Source: Nitrospiraceae bacterium
Lineage (GTDB): Bacteria > Nitrospirota > Thermodesulfovibrionia > UBA6902
Assembly (NCBI GenBank): GCA_003599275.1
Contig: QZJG01000015.1
Location: 1 to 64,000, forward strand
Direction of reading: 5' to 3'
Length of the DNA stretch: 64,000 nucleotides
The notes beneath the pieces are model-generated. The model was not told the DNA's origin. It made no database searches and saw nothing but the letters and a program-made list of their open reading frames with translations. The position numbers and the translations under genes are program-made. Positions 56,007 through 64,000 of the stretch are shown piece after piece. Every line of letters starts with the position of its first letter. The first letter of the stretch is position 1.

Positions 56007-57434
56007 ATGATGCACGCAGCGAGACTGTCAAAATTACTCAGAGATATTAATGATAAAGACGCTTCAAAGAGACGGGCTGCTGCGGAAGGGCTTTCACAGG
56101 GGGATGAAAGGGCCATTTATCCTCTTATCAAGTCGCTGAGAGATGATAACTTCGGAGTACAGGACTCCGCGATGAGGTCCCTTATGGAAATAAAGGGAGA
56201 GACCACAGCATATATGGTCCTGCCTCTACTGAGGGAAAACTCATATTTAAGAAACACAGCGATAATGATAATCAGGGAAATGGGTAAAATTGCAGTACCT
56301 CTTCTCCATGTTCTGCTTAATGACAGAGATGACGATATCAGAAAATTCGCACTGGACCTCATACATGATATTCAATACTGCACTTACCCCGAGAAACTCG
56401 TTGAAATGCTTACCGGTGATTCAAATGCAAATGTAAGGGCTGCTGCAGCAAAAACAATAGGCGTATTACAATACAGAAAAGCCATCCCGCAGCTCATTAA
56501 GGCACTGTCTGATGAGGAGTGGGTATGTTTCTCAGCGCTCGAAGCCCTTACTTATTTAAATGATTCAAACTCCATGTACGCCGTAGTCAATCTCCTAAAC
56601 AATCCCTCGGAAACTGTAAGATTCGCAGCCATTGAGGCACTCGGCAAGATTTCCTCTCCGGAAGCGATTAAACATCTTACTGAGCATATTTCCAGAGCAG
56701 AAGGGTTCGAGAAAATTACAACGATCAAAAGTCTGGCTGGAATTGGATGTGTTCCGTCCCACCCGGGAGTAGCAGAGGTCCTGATTGAAATGTTAAGTGA
56801 GGATGAATGGGATGACAAGTTAACAGCAGTGAAAGGCCTTGTTTCCCTGAAGGCTGAGAAGGCCATTTATCACATGGTAGACCTTGCAGGATCCCTTGAT
56901 CTCTCTGACCCCGAAAGCGAAGACAAATTATATGTCATAAAAGAAGCTATTCAAAGCTTTGGCTGTAATGCCTCACTGATAAATTTACTTAATGATGACT
57001 CAGTTAAATTCAGGGCAAAAGTTGTTGTCACGGAAATTGTCGGCAATTTAAGATGTAAGGATTCAGTCCCTGCCCTTATCATACTCCTGAAAAGTGATTA
57101 CAGGGACGTGAGAAGAACAAGCATCAAATCACTCGGTCAGATTGAAACTGACGAAGCAAAGGAGTGTCTCATAGATGCAATTGCCGACAACGACAGCCAT
57201 GTTAGAAAGACAGCTATTTCCGCACTTGGTAAAATCGGGGAAATGACGGCCTTTGAACCACTCATAAAGATGCTGCAGAATGAACAGTACAATGATGTGA
57301 TTGATGAATTCATTAATGCTCTTATGAAGATCAATCCAGGTCTTTTTTTATCACGCATCGCGGAATTCAATAAGAACATACGTGAGATTGCCGCTAGATA
57401 CACATCAGAACCTATTCCGGAGATTACATGCTGA
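56007..57434 (+). CDS. HEAT-repeat protein
   Basis: 475 aa of repeated helical pairs (AVPALIILLKSDYRDVRRTSIKSLGQI, AFEPLIKML...). Confidence 0.85.
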   Translation: MMHAARLSKLLRDINDKDASKRRAAAEGLSQGDERAIYPLIKSLRDDNFGVQDSAMRSLMEIKGETTAYMVLPLLRENSYLRNTAIMIIREMGKIAVPLLHVLLNDRDDDIRKFALDLIHDIQYCTYPEKLVEMLTGDSNANVRAAAAKTIGVLQYRKAIPQLIKALSDEEWVCFSALEALTYLNDSNSMYAVVNLLNNPSETVRFAAIEALGKISSPEAIKHLTEHISRAEGFEKITTIKSLAGIGCVPSHPGVAEVLIEMLSEDEWDDKLTAVKGLVSLKAEKAIYHMVDLAGSLDLSDPESEDKLYVIKEAIQSFGCNASLINLLNDDSVKFRAKVVVTEIVGNLRCKDSVPALIILLKSDYRDVRRTSIKSLGQIETDEAKECLIDAIADNDSHVRKTAISALGKIGEMTAFEPLIKMLQNEQYNDVIDEFINALMKINPGLFLSRIAEFNKNIREIAARYTSEPIPEITC

Positions 57435-58252
57435 ATATGACCCTTGCGGAATCAACATTCAGGGACATAAGGGATTATATATATGACAACAGCGGTATAT
57501 ATATATCCGACTCGAAAAAGTATCTCATTGAGAACCGGCTTTCGCGAATCCTACAGGAAAAAGACCTTAAGAGCTTCGAAGACTATCTCAAGCTCATAAA
57601 ATTCAGCTCAAACGGAAATGAACTTACAAGGCTTTTTGACGCTGTGACTACCAACGAGACCTATTTCTTCAGGGAACCTCAGCAGTTGACTGTATTTGCA
57701 GAAGGCATAGTGTCAAAATTATTAGATCAAAAAAAGGGCGCTAATAGACTAAAAATATGGTCAGCGGCATGTTCAACAGGCGAAGAACCTTACACCCTTG
57801 CCATGATGCTTATGGAGAAACGCATATCGCCTGACAAATTCGAAATATGTGCATCAGACCTTAGCGAGGGCGTACTGTCTTCTGCTAAAAAAGCTGTATA
57901 TAATTCTTACTCCATCAGAAATATTCCTGAACCTTACATGAAAAAATATTTTTCAACCAGCGGCCAGTCATATGCCCTTAATGATTCTGTCAAAAAATCT
58001 GTTAAGTTCATGAAAGTCAACCTTATAGATATTAAAAACACGGCATCACTCCGCGGTATGGATATTATTTTCTGCCGGAATGTTCTTATTTATTTTGATA
58101 CCAAGGCAAAACAAAAAGTTGTTTCCAATCTGTATGACAGTTTAAATCCCGGAGGGTATTTATTTATAGGTCAGTCCGAGAGTCTGCATAATGTCACAAG
58201 GGCACTGAGACCCAGTGTTATTAATAAAGTAATTATGTATCAGAAAGTGTAA
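57428..58252 (+). CDS. cheR: Chemotaxis protein methyltransferase CheR
   Basis: FDAVTTNETYFFREPQQL, IWSAACSTGEEPYTLAMML, IIFCRNVLIYFD. Confidence 0.95.
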   Translation: MLNMTLAESTFRDIRDYIYDNSGIYISDSKKYLIENRLSRILQEKDLKSFEDYLKLIKFSSNGNELTRLFDAVTTNETYFFREPQQLTVFAEGIVSKLLDQKKGANRLKIWSAACSTGEEPYTLAMMLMEKRISPDKFEICASDLSEGVLSSAKKAVYNSYSIRNIPEPYMKKYFSTSGQSYALNDSVKKSVKFMKVNLIDIKNTASLRGMDIIFCRNVLIYFDTKAKQKVVSNLYDSLNPGGYLFIGQSESLHNVTRALRPSVINKVIMYQKV

Positions 58253-58319
58253 ACATGGAGAACTTTCATATAATTGACAAACTGGTTAATAAAATACTTC
58301 ATGTGATAGGGGATATACC

Positions 58320-58712
58320 ATGAAAATTATGATTGTTGACGATTGTCAAACAACAAGAAAACTTCTTGGTCATTACCTGAAATCCAGAGGGTATTCCGTA
58401 GTATTTGCTGAAAACGGTCTCGATGCCATCGAGAAACTCGGGACAGACACAGTCAATCTGATTATGACAGACCTTAATATGCCTTACATGGACGGCATGG
58501 AATTGACAAAGACCCTGCGGGCCGATCCTAATCTGTCTGCTATCCCCATTCTGATGGTAACTACAGAAAATGACGATACAGAGAGAGAGAAGGCATATAA
58601 CCATGGAGTAAACGGGTATCTGGTTAAACCCGTAACAGGAGACGCTATAGCCCAGAATATAAAAAATATCATAAAGCAGTTTTTCGCCCAAGGAGGAATG
58701 CAGCATGGTTGA
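58320..58712 (+). CDS. CheY-like response regulator 1
   Basis: [20 protein letters not shown]...[13 protein letters not shown]...KPVTGD. Confidence 0.93.
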   Translation: MKIMIVDDCQTTRKLLGHYLKSRGYSVVFAENGLDAIEKLGTDTVNLIMTDLNMPYMDGMELTKTLRADPNLSAIPILMVTTENDDTEREKAYNHGVNGYLVKPVTGDAIAQNIKNIIKQFFAQGGMQHG

Positions 58713-59100
58713 TCAAAACATGAAGATACTCGTAGTCGATGATTTTTCTACAATGAGACGAATAGTCAAAAATCTTCTCAGACAGATTGGTTACGCAGAT
58801 ATTGAGGAAGCTGAAGACGGTGCACAGGCATATTCAAAACTGAAAAACGGGGGATTCAGCTTTGTTGTCAGCGACTGGAATATGCCCAATATGGACGGGC
58901 TGGACCTCCTGAAAAAAGTCAGAAGTGATCCTGAATTAAAAGATCTGCCGATTCTTATGGTAACAGCGGAAGCTGAAAAAGAAAAAGTCATTACTGCTAT
59001 TCAGGCAGGTGTAAATAATTATATAGTCAAACCATTCACAGGTGAAGTCCTGAAAGACAAGATGGACAAGATAATTGAGAAAATTCAGGCACAGAAATAG
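58705..59100 (+). CDS. cheY: Chemotaxis response regulator CheY
   Basis: [25 protein letters not shown]...[21 protein letters not shown]...[11 protein letters not shown]. Confidence 0.94.
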   Translation: MVDQNMKILVVDDFSTMRRIVKNLLRQIGYADIEEAEDGAQAYSKLKNGGFSFVVSDWNMPNMDGLDLLKKVRSDPELKDLPILMVTAEAEKEKVITAIQAGVNNYIVKPFTGEVLKDKMDKIIEKIQAQK

Positions 59101-59133
59101 CAGACTGCAGAAACATAGAGTGGAGACAAGATT

Positions 59134-61026
59134 ATGAATGATGAAATGGATGAAATAATATCGGAGTTTCTTACGGAGGCCGAGGAATCTCTTGACCGCA
59201 TAGAACCCCTGTTTGTCGAACTTGAGCAGAAAGGTGAAGACAAGGAGCTGATTAATGACATATTCAGGTCAATGCACACCATCAAGGGGGCAGCGGGATT
59301 TCTTGGCTTTCAGCCTATAGTGGATGTAGCTCATTCATCCGAAAACATCATGAAAAAACTCAGGGACGGCGAAATCCCTCTGGCAAAGGAGCTGATGGAT
59401 GTCATTCTCAAGTCCATCGATATGCTCAGACTGCTGCTTGCACACTTAAAGAATAAAGACGGCATAGAGGAAGATGTAGGTCCTCTGGTAAAAGAACTTG
59501 GGGCCGCCTTAAATAATGCAATATCAAAATGCGACGGAATCCCGCCGGAAACACCTTCAGCAAAACCGGTCGAACCTGCACTTCAGGAACCGGCACTGCC
59601 AAAATCCGAGCCGGCCATTCAGGCCGCTGTTGCCCCGGATCCTATAATCAGTACACCTGAAAAGGCTGCTGACATAACTCATCAGATACCTGAAGCAGCT
59701 TCAGCCAATGCAAGTCCCGATCAGGCAGTTGCAGACATAAAGCAAATACCGCTGCCTGAGGAGAATAAATCAAAGGCAGTTGACCAGGCATCCAAAAACT
59801 CACCTCAGAAACCCAAAGAATCTGCACAGAACCTGCGAGTTGATATTGAGCGGATTGACAAGGTAATGGATCTTGCCGGTGAAGTGGTCCTCGTCAGGAA
59901 CAGACTACTGAACATCTCCAACTATTTTGATCTGAAATACTCTAATGATCCAATGACTGAGACACTGATGGAGACGGTCTCCTTCCTTGATAGAGTAACC
60001 TCGGAAATGCAGCTGGCAGTAATGAAAATACGCATGCAGCCGATTAAAAAAGTGCTGTCCAAATTTCCAAGACTTGTCAGGGACATGTCTTCCTCGGTTA
60101 ATAAAGATGTTGAATTGACAATATATGGTGAGGGCACCGAAGTCGACAAGTCCGTAATTGAGCATATAGGAGATCCGTTAACGCATATATTGAGAAATTC
60201 TATCGATCATGGTCTTGAATCCTCTGAAGAACGAATTGCAAAAGGCAAACCGTCAAAAGGAAATGTAATCATTAATACTTATCAGAAAGGCACGCAGATC
60301 GTCATAGAAATTTCAGATGACGGCAAAGGCCTTGACATAGAAAAACTTAAGAGAAAGGCTGTTGAGAAAGGGCTTCTGACAGAAGATGAGACCAGAAGGA
60401 TGTCGGATGAGGTCGCTACTGAAATAATCTTCATGCCCGGTTTTTCAACCAAAGACGTAGCAACTGAGCTAAGCGGTAGAGGTGTTGGGATGGATGTTGT
60501 AAAGACCAATATTTCCCTGCTGAATGGGTATGTCGAAGTATCAACCGAAAAAGACGTGGGCACAACATTCAAAATCTGTATACCTTTGACCCTGGCAATA
60601 ATTCAGGCCCTGATGGTCGAAGTGTCAGGAGCGAAATACGCTATACCTCTTTCACCGATTGAAGAGACCCTTAAGGTATCAAAAAAGGACATTGACAATG
60701 TCACAGGACAGAATGTAATAGTCATCCGGGACAAAATATGTCCCTTATTCGAGTTAAACCAGCTTCTCGGTAACGGCTTGAATGGTCATAGTGAGAATGA
60801 GGCCGGCCACAAATATCTGGTAGTTATTGCTATGGGCGACAAAAAATTCTGCATAGCGGTTGACAAACTCATAGGGCAGGAAGAGGTTGTCATAAAAACC
60901 CTGGACGGCATTGACACCGCTTCCTCAAATGTACTGGGGGCTACAATAACAGGTGACGGGAAAGTTGTTTTCATTCTGGATGTTACCGGCATGTCCAGAA
61001 ATTTAATGGGAGTTGGAAAAGGTTGA
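59134..61026 (+). CDS. cheA: Chemotaxis histidine kinase CheA
   Basis: HPt MHTIKGAAGFLGF; P4 DHGLESSEERIAKGKPSKG, GRGVGMDVVKTNI; P5 CheW-like C-terminus. Confidence 0.95.
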   Translation: MNDEMDEIISEFLTEAEESLDRIEPLFVELEQKGEDKELINDIFRSMHTIKGAAGFLGFQPIVDVAHSSENIMKKLRDGEIPLAKELMDVILKSIDMLRLLLAHLKNKDGIEEDVGPLVKELGAALNNAISKCDGIPPETPSAKPVEPALQEPALPKSEPAIQAAVAPDPIISTPEKAADITHQIPEAASANASPDQAVADIKQIPLPEENKSKAVDQASKNSPQKPKESAQNLRVDIERIDKVMDLAGEVVLVRNRLLNISNYFDLKYSNDPMTETLMETVSFLDRVTSEMQLAVMKIRMQPIKKVLSKFPRLVRDMSSSVNKDVELTIYGEGTEVDKSVIEHIGDPLTHILRNSIDHGLESSEERIAKGKPSKGNVIINTYQKGTQIVIEISDDGKGLDIEKLKRKAVEKGLLTEDETRRMSDEVATEIIFMPGFSTKDVATELSGRGVGMDVVKTNISLLNGYVEVSTEKDVGTTFKICIPLTLAIIQALMVEVSGAKYAIPLSPIEETLKVSKKDIDNVTGQNVIVIRDKICPLFELNQLLGNGLNGHSENEAGHKYLVVIAMGDKKFCIAVDKLIGQEEVVIKTLDGIDTASSNVLGATITGDGKVVFILDVTGMSRNLMGVGKG

Positions 61027-61099
61027 TGAAATGCATTGTATTCATGAAATTATTATCTATTGAACATATATTAAGACCTAATTCCGGAGGGGCAACGAC

Positions 61100-62716
61100 A
61101 TGAGTATTTTATTTAATTTTCTTGATAAGTTCAGCATAAAAATCAGAAAAAAATTGTTGATAGGAATAATCCCCTTCTCTCTGCTTATATGCCTGATTAC
61201 AATCGGCACGTTTTTCTACAATTCAAATGTACTCAGCCTTACCGAGAACTATCCTGAGGTAGCTGAGGCATACTCACTCATGCATTACCTTGATGAATCC
61301 AGAGAGGCCATAAAATCCGCCTCCTCAGTAAAAATGCAACAACTTTTAGAAAATCAGAGCAATATCGAATCAAGTTTGGTCAATCTGGTAAATATTTCAG
61401 AAGGCAAGGGATCAACTGAAATAAAAAGATTATTTGATCAGTACTTTGAGAGTGCAAAACCCTTACTGTTCCGCGCATCAGAGCAGGACATAACCAGTGC
61501 AAGCAGTGAACTCCTCATAATTATCAATAATGCGGAAGAGGCAATCCATAAACATTATCATGACAAACATGATTTGTTAATAGCAAATATTCTGACAATC
61601 AGAAATTCTTCTCTCGGATCAAGATATTTCATATTATTAATAACTGTACTTACGGTCCTTTCAGTTATCGCTGCAGTTTACCTCACACACAGGGATTATG
61701 GCACTTCAGTCGACAGGGTTATTGATATTGCTCATGCAATATCAAGGGGGGACTTAACGGTAGATAATATACAGGTAAGGTCACATGATGAGATAGAGAA
61801 GTTCTGCGAATCTATAAATACTGTTAAGCACAACTTCTCAAGAATAGTCATGAAAATTACAGATACTATAAACAAGTTGTCCTCTTTTTCCACCACACTC
61901 TTATCTTCATCTGAAAACATCAGTAAAGATACAAGTGCTCAGGTTGAAAATACAGGAAAGGTCGCCAGTGCTGTAGAAATGATGAGTATCGTAGTCTACG
62001 ATGTTACCAGAAACTCTGCTAATGCTGCAAAATCAGCAACAGAAGCAGCAGAACTTGCTGCCAGGGGAGGGGCCGTTGTCGCTGAGACCATCGAAGGCAT
62101 GAATAAAATATCATTCTCAGTCAATAAATCTGCAGACACAATTACTGTTCTCGGTGAGAGGTCTGAACAGATAGGTGAAATAATCAAGGTAATAAACGAT
62201 ATAGCAAACCAGACAAACCTTCTTGCATTAAATGCTGCCATTGAGGCAGCAAGAGCAGGAGAACAGGGACGGGGTTTTGCAGTTGTGGCCGATGAGGTAA
62301 GAAAATTGGCAGAGAGAACAACAACAGCCACAAAAGAAATCGGTGACATGATTAAACATATTCAGGAAGAGACAAGAAACGCAGTGGAATCAATGCAGTC
62401 TGCAACCAAGGAAGTTGAGGAAGGGGTCATGCTCGCAAATCAGGCAGATGAATCATTAAAACATATTATGACGTCTGTTCAAAGTGTAATGGACATGGTG
62501 CAGCAAATCGCTGAGTCCGCCAAACAGCAAAGCTCTACCGGCGAGCATGTTTCTTCAAACCTGCAGGAAATAGCAGATGAAAACCAGAGGACTGCAAATG
62601 CCGCGCTGGAATACTATGGCACTACAAGGGAAATGAATGTTCTTTCTGAGGAGCTTAAGTCCTTAATTGCGAGTTTCAGGGTCAATAACAATAAAAACGG
62701 CATAGCTTCATCATAG
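61100..62716 (+). CDS. Methyl-accepting chemotaxis protein
   Basis: Two TMs, HAMP-like region, hairpin tip [43 protein letters not shown]. Confidence 0.95.
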   Translation: MSILFNFLDKFSIKIRKKLLIGIIPFSLLICLITIGTFFYNSNVLSLTENYPEVAEAYSLMHYLDESREAIKSASSVKMQQLLENQSNIESSLVNLVNISEGKGSTEIKRLFDQYFESAKPLLFRASEQDITSASSELLIIINNAEEAIHKHYHDKHDLLIANILTIRNSSLGSRYFILLITVLTVLSVIAAVYLTHRDYGTSVDRVIDIAHAISRGDLTVDNIQVRSHDEIEKFCESINTVKHNFSRIVMKITDTINKLSSFSTTLLSSSENISKDTSAQVENTGKVASAVEMMSIVVYDVTRNSANAAKSATEAAELAARGGAVVAETIEGMNKISFSVNKSADTITVLGERSEQIGEIIKVINDIANQTNLLALNAAIEAARAGEQGRGFAVVADEVRKLAERTTTATKEIGDMIKHIQEETRNAVESMQSATKEVEEGVMLANQADESLKHIMTSVQSVMDMVQQIAESAKQQSSTGEHVSSNLQEIADENQRTANAALEYYGTTREMNVLSEELKSLIASFRVNNNKNGIASS

Positions 62717-62725
62717 GAGAATATT

Positions 62726-63964
62726 GTGCAACAGTTTATAGGATTTAACATTAATTCAAGTGAGTATATGATCCCTATTTTAAAGGTGCGCGAAATAATC
62801 AGTATGCCTTCTGTGACCGCTATCCCTCACTTGCCTCCATATGTAAAAGGTGTCACGAACCTCCGCGGCAGTGTCATCCCGATCATAAATTTAAGGCACC
62901 TTCTCAATTCATGTGGCAATGAAAGCGATGGCAATACAATAATAGTTATAACCACAGGGAAAATAACGTTCGGCATTATTGTAAATGGGATCACAGGTGT
63001 TATTAATGCTGATGAATCAGATATCGAACCTCCTGACAACTTCTTCAACAACAGTTCGGACAATATAGAGGGGGTTGCCAAGATAAATAACAAACTCATT
63101 GTTCTGCTCAATACCAAAAGACTGCTCCCTATCGATGATATGAGTCTACTGGAAGATGCTTTTATAGATGTAAAAAAATCAGGTGACGGAAAAAGCGTAA
63201 AGGTTACCAGAGAGATCGAAACTATCGGTGGAAAAGTTGTAGTTACCGAGTTGCATGATGCAAAAAATTATTTCAGTGACAGGCTCAGTCAAAATGAAAC
63301 TAATCATGCCGTTTATAACCTGATGTTAAACTTTATGGACGCTCTGTCAGCAAGGGAATATGATAAGGTTGAAAGTATAGTTGAACAGTTGTCCAAGGAA
63401 ACAGACAATGGACTTTTCCAGGAAGTGGGTAAGATAACGAGAAAACTTCATGACTCTCTCAACGAATTCAAGGGGTCCCTGGACAGCGGGCTACAGAAAC
63501 TGACAAACGATGATGTCCCTAATGCCATCGACAGACTTCAGTTTGTTATTACGAAGACAGAAGATGCAGCTAATAAGACAATGGGAATCGTTGAACGGTA
63601 CTTTGAAGAGTCCGGTGATTTCTCAAAACATATAGAAAGCCTGAAAGGAAACGATGAGAGTTTAGATTACCTTAGAACTTTTAAAGACTCTCTTGACAAT
63701 GACATGACCACAATATTAACCGCACAGCAGTTCCAGGACATTATCGGTCAAACTATAAAAAAAGTCATTCATCTTGTAAACCATGTTGAAGTTGAGCTGC
63801 TTTCGCTCATAACAAAATTTGGGATGCAGGTCCAACCTGAGACGGTACAGGATAAGGTCACAGTTGTATCAAATCAGTGTGAGAAATCCGATTACGGCGA
63901 AAATGTACTTGATAAGGTCTCACAGTCCGATGTTGAAGCCTTGTTAAACGATTTTGGATTTTAA
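62726..63964 (+). CDS. CheW-CheZ-like fusion protein
   Basis: N-terminal CheW (MQQFIGFNINSSEYMIPILKVREIIS...VKGVTNLRGSVIPIINLR), C-terminal helical CheZ-like region with ILTAQQFQDIIGQTIKKVIHLVNHVEVELLSLI and terminal SQSDVEALLNDFGF. Confidence 0.8.
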   Translation: MQQFIGFNINSSEYMIPILKVREIISMPSVTAIPHLPPYVKGVTNLRGSVIPIINLRHLLNSCGNESDGNTIIVITTGKITFGIIVNGITGVINADESDIEPPDNFFNNSSDNIEGVAKINNKLIVLLNTKRLLPIDDMSLLEDAFIDVKKSGDGKSVKVTREIETIGGKVVVTELHDAKNYFSDRLSQNETNHAVYNLMLNFMDALSAREYDKVESIVEQLSKETDNGLFQEVGKITRKLHDSLNEFKGSLDSGLQKLTNDDVPNAIDRLQFVITKTEDAANKTMGIVERYFEESGDFSKHIESLKGNDESLDYLRTFKDSLDNDMTTILTAQQFQDIIGQTIKKVIHLVNHVEVELLSLITKFGMQVQPETVQDKVTVVSNQCEKSDYGENVLDKVSQSDVEALLNDFGF

Positions 63965-64000
63965 AGATGCTGATCTCATAAATATAGGATTGATAAGATA

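Overview
The window holds a host motility/chemotaxis locus with an intact-looking ~40 kb Mu-like transposable prophage inside it. Minus strand, about 1-13.85 kb: flagellar genes in the order flgI (partial), flgH, flgA, flgG, flgF, small ORF, fliA, flhG, flhF, flhA, flhB, fliR, fliQ, fliP, fliO, fliN, fliM, fliL. About 14.15-54.11 kb: the prophage, with a CI-like repressor, Ner/Cro-like HTH, MuA/MuB transposition genes, Gam, gp16-like protein, Mor-like activator, GH108 endolysin, Mu-type terminase/portal/head genes, siphovirus-like tail genes and a terminal Dam methylase. Plus strand, about 54.3-64 kb: GGDEF protein, HEAT-repeat protein, CheR, two CheY, CheA, MCP and a CheW-CheZ-like fusion. 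Most notable observations: (1) two tandem prophage cassettes (~26.3-29.3 kb) whose non-coding 5' module (attC-like imperfect palindrome, sigma70-type promoter, attenuator-like leader, sequesterable RBS) looks better conserved than the proteins it controls; a structurally analogous RBS-sequestering leader precedes the Dam gene. (2) A canonical A_AAA_AAC -1 frameshift site with an 11-bp downstream stem in the tail-assembly chaperone genes. (3) Host-type dispersed repeats throughout the prophage, some translated, including simple repeats that encode signal peptides in both host and phage genes. (4) A CheW-CheZ-like fusion. All family assignments come from reading the sequence, not from database searches.
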